A stretch of DNA of 64,000 bases from NCBI RefSeq assembly GCF_007679035.1, contig NZ_VEFR01000006.1, forward strand, positions 62,001 through 126,000. Direction: 5' to 3'. The DNA comes from Agrococcus jejuensis (lineage in GTDB: Bacteria > Actinomycetota > Actinomycetes > Actinomycetales > Microbacteriaceae). The stretch's first letter is position 1. Each line of letters opens with the position of its first letter. Shown here one piece after another: positions 36,414 to 45,563 of the stretch. Under the pieces are notes generated by a model, which had not been told where the DNA came from, made no database searches, and was given only the letters and a program-made list of their open reading frames with translations. The translations under genes were made by a program, and so were the position numbers.

Positions 36414-37292
36414 TCAGCGCAGGTGACGGACGCCGGGCTCGGATGCGCGCGGTCGGCGCAGGAGCCACGACAGGGTCGCGACGGCGCCGAGCACGGCGGC
36501 GACGAGCGCTGCCGACGCGGCCACGAGCAGCGGCTCGCCCGAGGCTCGGGACGACGTCGCCACGAGCGCCGCGACGATCGCCACGACGCCAGCGACGGCC
36601 GCGCCGCCGAGGTGCGCGAGCTCGACGATGCGATGCGGCGCGCGCCGCGTCGGCGGCGCCGGCGGCCGCCACAGCGTGCCGACGGCCGTGAGGCACACGA
36701 CGAGCAGCAGCGACCCGACGACGTCGCTCGGCCGATGCCATCCGTCGTGCACGAGGCGCACGGCGACGAGCGACAGCACCACGGATGCCACGGGCGCTGC
36801 CACGAGGCGCAGCGCGACCGGGAGCACGACGAGCAGGCCGGCGGCGACGCCTGCGAACGCGATCATGTGCCCGCTCGGGAACGAGTTGCCCTGCTCGGCC
36901 ACCAGCGTGGGGCGCGACAGCACGAGGTGCTTGAGCAGCTGCCCGACGCCGGTGCTGGCCGCGACCACGCCGACGGCGACGAGCGCGAGGTCGCCGCGGC
37001 GTCGCACGAGGCCGATCGCGACGAGGCCGACGCACGCGGCGGCGAGGCTCGCGACCCCGACGACGCCGAGCAGCGACGAGTCGGTCGCGAACGTCGACGC
37101 GTCGAGCACGGCGCCCTCCGCGAGCCTGCCGTGCTCGGTCCACACCGCGACGGCGAAGACGACGCCGAACGCGACGGCCGCGAGCACCGCGATGCCGATG
37201 CGCTCCGCGCGGGCGCTCGCGCGAGGCAGCGCGGGGAGCGCGAGACCACGCCACCGCGTCGCGCGCGCTCGCTCGGCCACCACCTGCACCAT
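36414..37292 (-). CDS. PAP2-family membrane phosphatase
   Basis: A 292-aa protein with about seven hydrophobic helices. The three phosphatase motifs are KHLVLSRP (K-x6-RP), SFPSGHM (PSGH) and RLVHDGWHRPSDVVGS (SR-x5-H-x3-D variant, HDGWHRPSD). It likely removes phosphate from undecaprenyl pyrophosphate or another lipid phosphate at the outer membrane face. ATG 37292 was used (GGGACGACGGG upstream); GTG 37289 is an alternative. A -10 TAGCCT lies at 37324-37329. Confidence 0.88.
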   Translation of the reverse strand: MVQVVAERARATRWRGLALPALPRASARAERIGIAVLAAVAFGVVFAVAVWTEHGRLAEGAVLDASTFATDSSLLGVVGVASLAAACVGLVAIGLVRRRGDLALVAVGVVAASTGVGQLLKHLVLSRPTLVAEQGNSFPSGHMIAFAGVAAGLLVVLPVALRLVAAPVASVVLSLVAVRLVHDGWHRPSDVVGSLLLVVCLTAVGTLWRPPAPPTRRAPHRIVELAHLGGAAVAGVVAIVAALVATSSRASGEPLLVAASAALVAAVLGAVATLSWLLRRPRASEPGVRHLR

Positions 37293-37438
37293 CCCGTCGT
37301 CCCGGCCACGAAGACCACCCGGCAGGCTAGCGCGTGCCGCGTCGGTCCCTCGAGGTTCGGCGCGGGTCGGATGGCGGGATGGGCGCGGCTCCCGAGCGCG
37401 CTCGACGGTCGGCCGCCGCCGCCGAGCGCTCGTCGCCG

Positions 37439-38449
37439 TCAGCCGGCGGCGCCGAGCGTGCTCGCCCGGTAGCGCACCGCGATCGGCAGCGGCACCTCGG
37501 CGTCGGCTGCCGCGTCGCCGCGCACGATGTCGAGCAGCAGGCGGATGCACGCGGCCCCCGCGGCGCGCGGCGTGAGGTCGATGGCCGTGACGGGCGGGTC
37601 GGTGTAGACGTAGGCGGGGTTGTCGACGAGCGCCGCGACGAGCACGTCGTCGCCGACCTCGCGGCCGAGGTCCTGCAGCACGTCGACGACGACGATCGCC
37701 GAGCCGTCGGGGCCGCAGAGGAAGGCGTCGACCTCGGGGCGGGCCACGAGCAGCTCGCGCGCCGCTGCCGCGTATGCGCCCGACTCGGAGCCGAACGGCC
37801 GCTCGACCATGGCGGGCTCGATGCCGCGCTCGGCGCACCACGCGCGGTACGCGGCCTGCACGCGGCCGCCCCAGTCGGTGACGGCGGGGGAGGCCAGCAG
37901 CGCCGGCGCGACGGCGCCGCGGTCGGCGAGGTGGTCGAGCAGCTCGCGCACGGCGGCCTCGTGGTCGGCGGACACGACGCCCACCGAGCGCGAGGCCGGC
38001 GCGCCCTCGAGCGTCACGAGGGGCTGCTCGAGCGCGAGGAGGCGCTCGGCGACGGGGTCGTCGGCGAGCGGGTCGAGCAGGATGACGCCGTCGACGGCCG
38101 GCGGCGCCTGACCGCCTGCGAGCCGGCGCGACGTGATGAGCGTGACGTCGATCTCGTCGGCAGCAGCCTGCTCGAGGGCGCCGTAGACGGTCTGCAGGTA
38201 GTACTCGATGCGCGTCATCGCCTCGGGCAGGTGGATGCCGAGGGTGCCGGTCGTCGCGGCGCGCAGCGACCGGGCGGCCGAGTTCGGGCGGTAGCCGAGC
38301 GTCGACGCGGCGGCCTCGACCGCGGTGCGCGTCTCCTGCGAGACGCGGCCGTGCCCGCGCAGGGCGTCGGATGCCGTGGTGCGCGAGACGCCGGCGGCGC
38401 GGGCGACGTCGACGATCGTCGCGGCGCGGGTGCTGGCGCGGTCGGGCAT
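37439..38449 (-). CDS. LacI-family transcriptional regulator
   Basis: A 336-aa repressor. HTH: TIVDVARAAGVSRTTASDALRGHGRVSQETR, with hinge helix GYRPNSAARSLR. The periplasmic-binding-like sensor domain runs from about residue 68 (GTLGIHLPEAMTR) with ILLDP, GVVSADHEAAVRELLDHLADRG, and AFLCGPDGSAIVVVDVLQDLG. TAGACA stands 6 bases before ATG 38449 (leaderless). It is divergent from the peptide ABC operon with two operator-like palindromes between, so it probably represses that operon and itself. Effector unknown. Confidence 0.92.
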   Translation of the reverse strand: MPDRASTRAATIVDVARAAGVSRTTASDALRGHGRVSQETRTAVEAAASTLGYRPNSAARSLRAATTGTLGIHLPEAMTRIEYYLQTVYGALEQAAADEIDVTLITSRRLAGGQAPPAVDGVILLDPLADDPVAERLLALEQPLVTLEGAPASRSVGVVSADHEAAVRELLDHLADRGAVAPALLASPAVTDWGGRVQAAYRAWCAERGIEPAMVERPFGSESGAYAAAARELLVARPEVDAFLCGPDGSAIVVVDVLQDLGREVGDDVLVAALVDNPAYVYTDPPVTAIDLTPRAAGAACIRLLLDIVRGDAAADAEVPLPIAVRYRASTLGAAG

Positions 38450-38490
38450 GCCCCGTGTCTACCACAGGGGCGTCCCCCGGAAACGCTGGG

Positions 38491-38509
38491 GCCGGATCGA
38501 TCCGTCATC
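38491..38509. promoter_or_regulatory. Shared operator, copy 2
   Basis: GGCCGGATCGATCCGTCAT, 42 bases upstream of the LacI ATG. It matches the 30095 site over CCGGATCG and TCCGTCA. Confidence 0.5.
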
Positions 38510-38592
38510 CGGTGTTACGAGTACGTGACGAATCGGGCCGGATGGGGATCCGGCGCTTGACCGCCGCCGTCGCCGCGCGTAGATTCCCGGCA

Positions 38593-38612
38593 ATGCCGGA
38601 ACGATCCGGCAT
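38593..38612. promoter_or_regulatory. Shared operator, copy 3
   Basis: ATGCCGGAACGATCCGGCAT, with perfect 8-base arms ATGCCGGA/TCCGGCAT around a 4-base centre containing CG. It lies 59 bases before the ABC binding-protein gene. Two sites 100 bases apart, one near each divergent gene, allow looping. Confidence 0.6.
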
Positions 38613-38671
38613 CCGGCTCGGAGCATCCAGCACCCGCTCTCGACGTCGGCCCCATCGACCGGGAGGCTCCC

Positions 38672-40276
38672 GTGCGCACCACCTCCACCGCAGCCGTCGC
38701 GGCCGCCATCGCGGCGCTCGCGCTCGCAGGATGCTCGGGCGGCTCGACGCCGTCCGAGGGCCAGTCCGACGTGCCCGACGGCTACGTCGCCATCGCCGAC
38801 GACTCGATCGACAGCGCGGGCGGCAGCCTGCAGGTGCAGGTCGACTACGACACCGCCGAGGCGCAGGGCCTCGACCCCGCCTTCGCCGAGGTCGCCCGCT
38901 CGTGGTCGATCATGGGGCTCGTGTACGAGTCGCTCGTGACGGTCGGTCCCGGCTTCGAGATCCAGCCCGAGCTCGCCTCCGAGTGGGAGCAGCCCGACGC
39001 CACGACCTACGTGTTCACCCTGCAGCCCGACGCGACGTTCTCGAACGGCCGCGCCGTCACGGCCGCCGACGTCGTCGGCTCGCTGCAGCGCCTCGCCGAC
39101 TCCGGCTCCGTCTGGTCGGGCCAGCTCGGCCCCGTCGCATCCATCGAGGACACGAGCGGCGAGACGCAGCAGGTCACCGTCACGCTCGACAGCCCGTACA
39201 CGCCGTTCCTCGCCGCGCTCGCGAACACGCCCGCGGCGATCCTGCCCATGGAGGAGCTGACCGCCGGCACCTTCGACCCCGTGACGGACATGCTCGGCAC
39301 GGGCGCCTTCACCGTCGCCGAGCACCGGCAGGACGAGTCGTGGACGTTCGAGGCCAACCCCGGCTGGTGGGATGCCGACGCGCTCGGCATCGACACGCTC
39401 GAGCTCGTGATCGCCGGCGACGAGCAGACGCGCCTCGCCGGCCTGCGCGACGGGTCGACGCAGCTGGCGAACTTCTCGAACCCCGACGCGCTGCAGCTGC
39501 TGCAGTCGGCGCCGAACGTCACGGCCGTGAGCCAGACGCAGAGCGACTTCTTCTACGCGATGCTCAACTCGGTGAACCCGGACTCGCCCTTCGCCGACCC
39601 CGAGGTGCGCCAGACGGTCAACGCCCTCATCGACCGCCAGGCGCTCGTCGACGTCGCCCTCGCCGGCGCCGCCGAGCCGACGGCCGTGACGCCCGCCAAC
39701 CTGCCCGACGCGTGCGCGCCCGACTCCGTGCCGTCGGCATCCGCCGAGGTGGACGCGGATGCGCTCGCGGGCGTCGAGGCCAGCATCCTCATCTACAACT
39801 CCGACCCGGCGCTCGCGGCGATCGCGCAGCTCATGCAGCAGCAGCTCGAGGCAGCCGGTGCCGAGATCGAGCTCGAGTCGGTCGACGACGGCACGTTCGG
39901 CGAGCGCGTCTACGTGTCGCAGCCCGGCGACTTCGACATCGCCCTCAGCTGGTTCGCCGGCTACGGCGACGCGTCGATCGTGACGAGCTGGTGGAACCCC
40001 GACACGGCGTTCTTCAACGTCGGCTTCACGCAGTCGCACGACGACCTGTCGGAGGCCATCGTCGCCGCGCAGCAGCTCGAGCCCGGCGCCGAGCGCGCCG
40101 AGGCGCTGCAGACGGTGTGCGACCTCGCCGACGAGTACGCCGAGATGCTGCCGCTCGCCACCCGCCCCCAGGTGGTCGGGTTCGCGAGCGACCAGCTGTC
40201 GCCGTCGATCCTGTCCGACGAGGGCTACGGCGACTTCCTGCGCCTCGTGGCCGACTTCCGCACGATCGGGGGCTGA
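38672..40276 (+). CDS. Peptide ABC transporter substrate-binding lipoprotein (family 5)
   Basis: A 534-aa SBP. Signal peptide with lipobox LALAGCSGG (Cys about 21) for membrane anchoring. SBP_bac_5 features: LQVQVDYDTAEAQGLDPAFAEV, YESLVTVGPGFEIQPELASEWEQPD, YVFTLQPDATFSNGRAVTAADVVGSLQR, and FADPEVRQTVNALIDRQALVDVAL. It captures oligopeptides or peptide-like molecules for the permeases encoded next. GTG 38672 with GGGAGG upstream. It begins an operon of at least eight genes controlled by the divergent LacI protein. Confidence 0.93.
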   Translation: MRTTSTAAVAAAIAALALAGCSGGSTPSEGQSDVPDGYVAIADDSIDSAGGSLQVQVDYDTAEAQGLDPAFAEVARSWSIMGLVYESLVTVGPGFEIQPELASEWEQPDATTYVFTLQPDATFSNGRAVTAADVVGSLQRLADSGSVWSGQLGPVASIEDTSGETQQVTVTLDSPYTPFLAALANTPAAILPMEELTAGTFDPVTDMLGTGAFTVAEHRQDESWTFEANPGWWDADALGIDTLELVIAGDEQTRLAGLRDGSTQLANFSNPDALQLLQSAPNVTAVSQTQSDFFYAMLNSVNPDSPFADPEVRQTVNALIDRQALVDVALAGAAEPTAVTPANLPDACAPDSVPSASAEVDADALAGVEASILIYNSDPALAAIAQLMQQQLEAAGAEIELESVDDGTFGERVYVSQPGDFDIALSWFAGYGDASIVTSWWNPDTAFFNVGFTQSHDDLSEAIVAAQQLEPGAERAEALQTVCDLADEYAEMLPLATRPQVVGFASDQLSPSILSDEGYGDFLRLVADFRTIGG

Positions 40277-40277
40277 G

Positions 40278-41243
40278 ATGCGAGCAGCGCGATGGGTGGG
40301 TGGTCGAGTCCTCACGGGTCTCGTGACGCTGCTCGGCATCGCGCTGCTCGTCTTCGCCGCGGTGCGAGTGGTGCCGGGGCAGGCGGAGCGCGTGCTGCTC
40401 GGCCCGCTCGCGACCGACGAGCAGCGCGCGGCGCTCGTCGCCGAGCTCGGGCTCGACCGCGACCTCGTCACGCAGTTCGGCATCTGGATGGGCAAGGTGC
40501 TCACGGGCGACCTCGGCACGTCGATCGTGTCGCGACAGCCCGTGCTCGACGAGCTCGCCATGCGGCTGCCCGTGACGGCGACGATCGCGATCATGGCCCT
40601 CGTGATCGCGCTCGGCGTCGGCATCCCCGTCGGCGTGCTGCAGGCGCTGCGCGCCCGCCGTCGCGGCGGCGCGGTCGTGAGCCGCGTCGTCGGCGGCCTC
40701 GGCATCTCGATCCCCGAGTTCGTGCTCGGTGCTCTCGTGGTGCTGCTGTTCTCGTCGGTGCCGCTCGGCATCACGATCGGCGCGTTCACGCCCGTCGCCG
40801 AGGACGTCGGGCAGGGGCTGCTGTCGTCGCTGCTGCCCGCGCTCGTGCTGTCGGTCTTCTGCGCCGCCGCCACGGCGCGCACCACGAGGGATGCCGTGCT
40901 CGGCGTGCTCGTGGAGCCGTACGTGCAGGCCGCCGTCGCGCGCGGCGAGACGCCGTGGTCGATCGTGCGGCACCACGTGCTGCGCAACGCGACCATCCCC
41001 ATCCTGACGCTCGCCGCCACTCTGCTCGCGTACCTGCTGGGCGGCGCCGTCATCGTCGAGGGCCTCTTCAACGTGCCGGGCGTCGGCTCGTACCTGCTGC
41101 TCGCGATGGACCGCCGCGACTACGCCGTCGTGCAGGCGGGCGTGATGCTCGCCGCCGTCGTGTTCGTGGCGACGAGCGTGCTCGTCGAGCTCGTCTCGAG
41201 CCTCGTCGACCCGCGCGTCTCGACGATCGGGGCGCGGGCATGA
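40278..41243 (+). CDS. Peptide ABC transporter permease (DppB type)
   Basis: 321 aa, six predicted helices. Opening RVLTGLVTLLGIALLVFAAVRVVPG (helix 1, VxxxPGD-like), then extracellular loop with LVTQFGIWMGKVLTGDLGTS, and the EAA cytoplasmic loop AAVARGETPWSIVRHHVLRNATIPILT. It ends VSSLVDPRVST as in DppB proteins. It starts 1 base after the SBP stop and overlaps the next permease by ATGA. Confidence 0.93.
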   Translation: MRAARWVGGRVLTGLVTLLGIALLVFAAVRVVPGQAERVLLGPLATDEQRAALVAELGLDRDLVTQFGIWMGKVLTGDLGTSIVSRQPVLDELAMRLPVTATIAIMALVIALGVGIPVGVLQALRARRRGGAVVSRVVGGLGISIPEFVLGALVVLLFSSVPLGITIGAFTPVAEDVGQGLLSSLLPALVLSVFCAAATARTTRDAVLGVLVEPYVQAAVARGETPWSIVRHHVLRNATIPILTLAATLLAYLLGGAVIVEGLFNVPGVGSYLLLAMDRRDYAVVQAGVMLAAVVFVATSVLVELVSSLVDPRVSTIGARA

Positions 41244-42112
41244 CGGGCGTCGCCGCGGGGCTCGCCGCCGCGCCGGGTCGCCTGCAGGCGCTGCGCACGA
41301 AGGATGCCGTGCTCACGGCAGCCCTCGTGGTGCTCGCGCTGCTCGTCGTCGCGTCGCTCGCCGGCCGCGTCGTGCCGGGGCTGAACGACGGCACGACGAC
41401 CGTCGGCGGCCGCTTCGAGGCACCGAGCCTCGCGCATCCGCTCGGCACCGACTCCCTCGGCCGCTCGCTGCTCGCGCGCCTGCTCGAGGGCATCGGCACC
41501 ACCTTCCTGCTCTCGGCCGTCGCCGTGGTGTGCACCGCGGTGATCGCGACGGCGCTCGGCATCCTCGCCGCCTACCTCGGCGGCTGGGTGCGCGAGGTCG
41601 TCATGCGCATCGGCGACGTGCTCTACGCCTTCCCGTCGATCCTGCTCGCCCTGCTCGTCGCGGCGGCGTTCGGCGCCGGCATCACGGCGTCGCTCGCGGC
41701 GATCGTGCTCATCACCGTGCCGCTCATGACGAGGCAGGTCGCCGCCGCGGCCGCGCAGGTCGCCAGGCGCGACTTCGTCACCTCGGCCCGCATCTCGGGC
41801 GTCTCGGCGCCCGTCATCATGGCGCGCCACCTGCTCACGAACGTGTCGGGCACCGTCGTCATCCAGGCGACGTACGCGCTGTCGGTCGCGATCCTCGTCG
41901 AGGGCGGCCTGTCGTTCCTCGGCTACGGCGTGCAGCTGCCGGCGTCGTCGCTCGGTCTGCTCGCGAGCGAGGGCAACCTCTACCTGCTCACGGCGCCATG
42001 GATCCTCATCTCCTCCGGCGGGGCCATGGTGCTCGCGATCCTCGCCGTGACGCTCGTGGGCGACAGCCTGCGCGACCGCCTCGAGCCCCGTCAGGCGGTG
42101 GACCTCACATGA
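41240..42112 (+). CDS. Peptide ABC transporter permease (DppC type)
   Basis: 290 aa. The N-terminal OppC-type helix (LTAALVVLALLVVASLAGRVVPG) and HPLGTDSLGRSLLARLLEG entry motif are followed by five helices and the EAA loop FVTSARISGVSAPVIMARHLLTN. It pairs with the preceding DppB to form the pore. ATGA overlap upstream; a 4-base overlap with the ATPase gene downstream. Confidence 0.93.
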   Translation: MTGVAAGLAAAPGRLQALRTKDAVLTAALVVLALLVVASLAGRVVPGLNDGTTTVGGRFEAPSLAHPLGTDSLGRSLLARLLEGIGTTFLLSAVAVVCTAVIATALGILAAYLGGWVREVVMRIGDVLYAFPSILLALLVAAAFGAGITASLAAIVLITVPLMTRQVAAAAAQVARRDFVTSARISGVSAPVIMARHLLTNVSGTVVIQATYALSVAILVEGGLSFLGYGVQLPASSLGLLASEGNLYLLTAPWILISSGGAMVLAILAVTLVGDSLRDRLEPRQAVDLT

Positions 42113-43032
42113 CCCTCATCGAGATCGACGACCTGGTCGTCGAGTTCCAGACGTCGCGCGGCACCGTGCGCGCGCTCGACGGCGCGACGCTGTCGGCGGA
42201 TGCGGGCGAGGCGCTCGCGATCGTGGGGGAGTCGGGCTCGGGCAAGTCGACGCTCGGCACCGCCATCGGTGCGCTGCTGCCGGCGAACGGACGCTTCGCG
42301 AGCGGCTCGGTGCGCGTCGACGGCGTCGACGTCGGCGCGCTCGACCGGCAGGGGCTGCGTGCGCTGCGCCGCGACGCGCTCGGCTTCATCCCGCAGGATC
42401 CCATCGCGACGCTCGACCCGACGCAGCGCGTCGGCAGGCAGCTCGCGCTCGTCGTGCGAGCGCTCGGACGCGATGCGTCGCGGGCCGCGCTCGCGCAGAT
42501 GCTCGACGAGGTGCGCATCGCCGACTCCGCCGACGTGCTGCGCCGCTACCCCCACGAGCTCTCGGGCGGCATGGCGCAGCGCGTCGCCATCGCGATCGCG
42601 ATGGCACGCCGGCCGCGCATCCTCGTGGCCGACGAGCCCACCGCGGCGCTCGACGCCAACGTGCGCCGCGAGGTGCTGCGCCTCATCTTCGAGGCCGCCG
42701 AGCAGACCGGCGCGACGGTGATCTGGCTGAGCCACGACCTCGAGGCCGTCGCGCGCTGGTGCCGCCGCGTCGCCGTGATGTACCGCGGGAAGGTCGTGGA
42801 GGTGGGCCCGCCGGGCGTCGTGCTGCAGCGGCCCGAGCATCCGTACACGCAGTCGCTCATCGCCGCCATGCCGTCGAGGCTGCAGCAGGACGTGCCCGTG
42901 CGCACGTACACGGAGCTGCTCGCGGCGCAGGGCGCGGAGGCGGCGGCGCCCCTGCCGTCCGCGCCCGCGCCCGACCGTGCACGCGCGTCGGACCCCGCAC
43001 CCGCATCCGCCGACGAGGAGGCCCGCGCATGA
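42109..43032 (+). CDS. Peptide ABC transporter ATPase (DppD type)
   Basis: 307 aa. Walker A GESGSGKST (about residue 39), Q-loop FIPQDPIATLDPT, signature ELSGGMAQRVAIA, Walker B ILVADEPTAALD, switch WLSHDLEAVA. The C-terminal oligopeptide-transporter extension (PEHPYTQSLIAAMPSR) is present, then an Ala/Pro-rich tail. The cysteines expected for an Fe-S cluster in some DppD proteins are absent. Overlaps on both sides. Confidence 0.93.
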   Translation: MTLIEIDDLVVEFQTSRGTVRALDGATLSADAGEALAIVGESGSGKSTLGTAIGALLPANGRFASGSVRVDGVDVGALDRQGLRALRRDALGFIPQDPIATLDPTQRVGRQLALVVRALGRDASRAALAQMLDEVRIADSADVLRRYPHELSGGMAQRVAIAIAMARRPRILVADEPTAALDANVRREVLRLIFEAAEQTGATVIWLSHDLEAVARWCRRVAVMYRGKVVEVGPPGVVLQRPEHPYTQSLIAAMPSRLQQDVPVRTYTELLAAQGAEAAAPLPSAPAPDRARASDPAPASADEEARA

Positions 43033-43760
43033 CCCTGGTCGAGCTCGACGCCGTGACGGTGCGCTTCGGCACCGGGCCGCGCGCGGTGCACGCGATGCGC
43101 GAGGTGTCGTTCTCGGTCGACGAGGGGCAGACGGTGGGGCTCGTCGGCGAGTCCGGCTCGGGCAAGTCGACCGCGGCATCCGTCGCGCTCGGCCTGCGCG
43201 CACCCACGACGGGCGCCGTGCTCTTCGACGGGCAGCCCCTGCGCCGCCGCCGCATGGCCGGCGAGATGCAGGCCGTGCTGCAGCACCCCATGTGGGCGCT
43301 CAACCCGCGGATGTCGGTCGCGGCGTCGATCGCCGAGCCGCTGCAGGTGCGCACCCGCGACCGCGGCGCAGTGCGCGCCCGCGTCGCCGAGATGCTCGAC
43401 CAGGTCGCCCTCGCGCCCGAGCTCGGCGCACGGCATCCCCACGAGCTCTCCGGCGGCCAGCGGCAGCGCGTCGCCATCGCCCGCGCCCTCATCACGAGCC
43501 CGCGGTTCATCGTGTTCGACGAGGCCGTCAGCGCCCTCGACGTGTCGGTGCAGGCGCAGATCCTGCAGCTCATCCAGCGCCTGCAGGCCGAGCACGGCTT
43601 CGGCGCGCTCTTCATCTCCCACGACATGGCCGTCGTGCGCTACCTCGCCGACCGCGTCGTCGTCATGCGCGGCGGCGAGGTCGTCGAGGACGCCGGTGCC
43701 GCCGACGTCGCGGCCGGCTTCACCCACCCGTACTCCCGAGCCCTCCTGGAGGAGCGATGA
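43029..43760 (+). CDS. Peptide ABC transporter ATPase (DppF type)
   Basis: 243 aa. Walker A GESGSGKST, Q-loop VLQHPMWALNPRMSV, signature ELSGGQRQRVAIARAL, Walker B IVFDEAVSALDVSVQAQ (Glu in DEA), switch FISHDMAVV. It ends THPYSRALLEER, shorter than classic DppF because the late zinc/cysteine tail is missing. It overlaps the P1 peptidase gene by ATGA, tying hydrolysis to uptake. Confidence 0.93.
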   Translation: MTLVELDAVTVRFGTGPRAVHAMREVSFSVDEGQTVGLVGESGSGKSTAASVALGLRAPTTGAVLFDGQPLRRRRMAGEMQAVLQHPMWALNPRMSVAASIAEPLQVRTRDRGAVRARVAEMLDQVALAPELGARHPHELSGGQRQRVAIARALITSPRFIVFDEAVSALDVSVQAQILQLIQRLQAEHGFGALFISHDMAVVRYLADRVVVMRGGEVVEDAGAADVAAGFTHPYSRALLEER

Positions 43761-44821
43761 CCACCACGTCGACCCAGCCCGCGTTCGCCCCGCAGACCGA
43801 CTGGGATGCCGAGCCGCGACGCACGACGCGCTCGACGTTCGCGGGCCTCACGACGAACGACGACGTCGACCTCGTCGCGGTGCCCGGCGCGGGCCGCGCG
43901 GAGGTGACCTTCGACTTCCCCCGCGTGCGCATCGGCACGGCGCAGTACGACGAGGGCCCCACGGGCGTCACCGTCATCGAGGTCGAGGGCGGCGCGCGCA
44001 CGGCGATCGACGACCGCGGCGGCGCCGTGGGCATCACGGGCCGCTACCCCTTCAACCACGCCATCTGCCTCGCGGGCGGCTCGGTGCACGGCACCGCGGC
44101 AGCGTCGGGCGTGACGGATGCGCTGCTCGAGCGCGGCGGACGCCGCACGGGGTTCGCCGACCTCGCCGTGGTCTCGGGCGCCGTCATCTACGACTTCGCC
44201 GTGCGCGACAACGCCATCACCCCCGACAACGCCCTCGGCCGTGCCGCCTTCGACCGCGCCCGCGAGGGCGTCGTCGAGGTGGGCCGCGTGGGCGCGGGCG
44301 TCGGCGGATCGTGCGGCAAGATGCGCCCGACCTCGACCGAGTGGGCGGGGCAGGGCGCGGCCTTCCGGCAGGTGGGCGACCTCAAGATCCTCGCCCTCAC
44401 GGTCGTCAACGCCGTCGGCGCGGTCATGGATCGCGACGGCTCCGTGCTGCGCGGCAACGTGCAGGAGGACGGCACGCGCCGGCATCCGTCGATCGACGGC
44501 GCGATGGCATTCGCCGAGGCGGGTGCGGGCGGGGCCGAGGGCATCCAGCGCGGCAACACGACGCTGTCGGTCGTCGTCACGAACGCGCGGCTCGAGGAGA
44601 TCGACCTGCGACAGCTCGCCACGCAGATCCACTCCTCGATGCACCGCGGCATCCAGCCGTTCCACACGGCGCTCGACGGCGACACGCTCTTCCTGCTCAC
44701 GACCGACGAGGTCGACCTGCCCTCCTACGACGCGCGCCAGGGCCTCGGGCCGTCGGTCGCGTCGTTCGGCGCCATCGCGTCGGAGGTCATGTGGGATGCC
44801 GTGATCGAGAGCGTGCGCTGA
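43757..44821 (+). CDS. P1 (S58) family aminopeptidase, DmpA/BapA-like N-terminal nucleophile hydrolase
   Basis: A 354-aa self-processing hydrolase. Family segments: TTNDDVDLVAVPGAGRAEVTFDFPRVRIG, YPFNHAICLAGGSVHGTAAASGVTDALLERG, IYDFAVRDNAITPDNALGRAAF, VGRVGAGVGGSCGKM, LKILALTVVNAVGAVMDRDGSVL and RGNTTLSVVVTNARL. In the family the residue after the autocleavage site in GAGTGAT-like motifs is Thr or Ser; here GVGGSCGK offers Ser (or Cys). DmpA/BapA enzymes release N-terminal beta- or D-amino acids from peptides and amides. It is cotranscribed with a peptide importer, so it should act on the imported compound. Confidence 0.85.
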   Translation: MTTTSTQPAFAPQTDWDAEPRRTTRSTFAGLTTNDDVDLVAVPGAGRAEVTFDFPRVRIGTAQYDEGPTGVTVIEVEGGARTAIDDRGGAVGITGRYPFNHAICLAGGSVHGTAAASGVTDALLERGGRRTGFADLAVVSGAVIYDFAVRDNAITPDNALGRAAFDRAREGVVEVGRVGAGVGGSCGKMRPTSTEWAGQGAAFRQVGDLKILALTVVNAVGAVMDRDGSVLRGNVQEDGTRRHPSIDGAMAFAEAGAGGAEGIQRGNTTLSVVVTNARLEEIDLRQLATQIHSSMHRGIQPFHTALDGDTLFLLTTDEVDLPSYDARQGLGPSVASFGAIASEVMWDAVIESVR

Positions 44822-44822
44822 C

Positions 44823-45563
44823 GTGCACACCTTCCCCGCGTACCACGCACCCGACGGGCGCGCGCTGGTCGACCTCGTGGCACGCACGCCGTTCGCGCTC
44901 GCGGTGACGTCGCAGACGGGCGCGCCGATCGCGACGCACCTGCCCGTCGTGCTGCCGCCGACCCTCGACGCCGCATCCGTCGACACCCTCGTGGGTCAGA
45001 CGCTGTGGTCGCACATGGGTCGTGCGAACCGGCACTGGCGCGCGATGCGCCGGCATCCCGAGGTGCTGCTCATCCACACCTCGACCCACGGGTACGTGTC
45101 GCCGTCGCTGTACGGCACCCCCGGCGCCGTGCCCACCGTCGACTACGCCGCCGTGCACCTCACGGGCACCGTGCGGCTCATGGACGACGACGAGGCGCTC
45201 GACGTCGTCGTGCAGACCGTCGCCCAGCTCGAGGGGCAGCGCGGCGCCGCCGGCGGCCCCACGTGGGACATGTCGGGGTCGATGGACGTGTTCCGCGACA
45301 TCATCACGGGCGTCACGGCGTTCGCGATCGAGGTCACGAGCGAGCAGGCCGTCTTCAAGCTCAGCCAGGACAAGCCCGCCGAGATCCGCGGCCGCGTGCG
45401 CGACGAGTTCGCCGGCCAGGGCTCCTTCGCCGGCGCCGGAGCCATCGCCGGCTGCCCCCACGCCGACATCGCCGGGCTCATGGATGCGCTCCCCGCCGAG
45501 CACGTGCGCCGCGGTCACCTGCCACCGCTGTCGACGACGGTCGACGGAGAGGATCCCCGATGA
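44823..45563 (+). CDS. PaiB-like FMN-binding protein
   Basis: A 246-aa member of the FMN_bind_2 (PaiB) family, split-barrel fold. Conserved pattern: MHTFPAYHAPDGRALVDLVARTPFALAVT, GAPIATHLPVVL, LWSHMGRANRHWRAM, EVLLIHTSTHGYVSPSLYGTPGAVPTVDYAAVHLTGTVRLMDD, and ITAFAIEVTSEQAVFKLSQDKPAEIRGRV. Bacillus PaiB is called a negative regulator of sporulation and protease genes, but relatives may be flavin enzymes. GTG 44823 is 1 base after the peptidase stop. Its presence inside a catabolic operon suggests an enzymatic role. Confidence 0.88.
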   Translation: MHTFPAYHAPDGRALVDLVARTPFALAVTSQTGAPIATHLPVVLPPTLDAASVDTLVGQTLWSHMGRANRHWRAMRRHPEVLLIHTSTHGYVSPSLYGTPGAVPTVDYAAVHLTGTVRLMDDDEALDVVVQTVAQLEGQRGAAGGPTWDMSGSMDVFRDIITGVTAFAIEVTSEQAVFKLSQDKPAEIRGRVRDEFAGQGSFAGAGAIAGCPHADIAGLMDALPAEHVRRGHLPPLSTTVDGEDPR

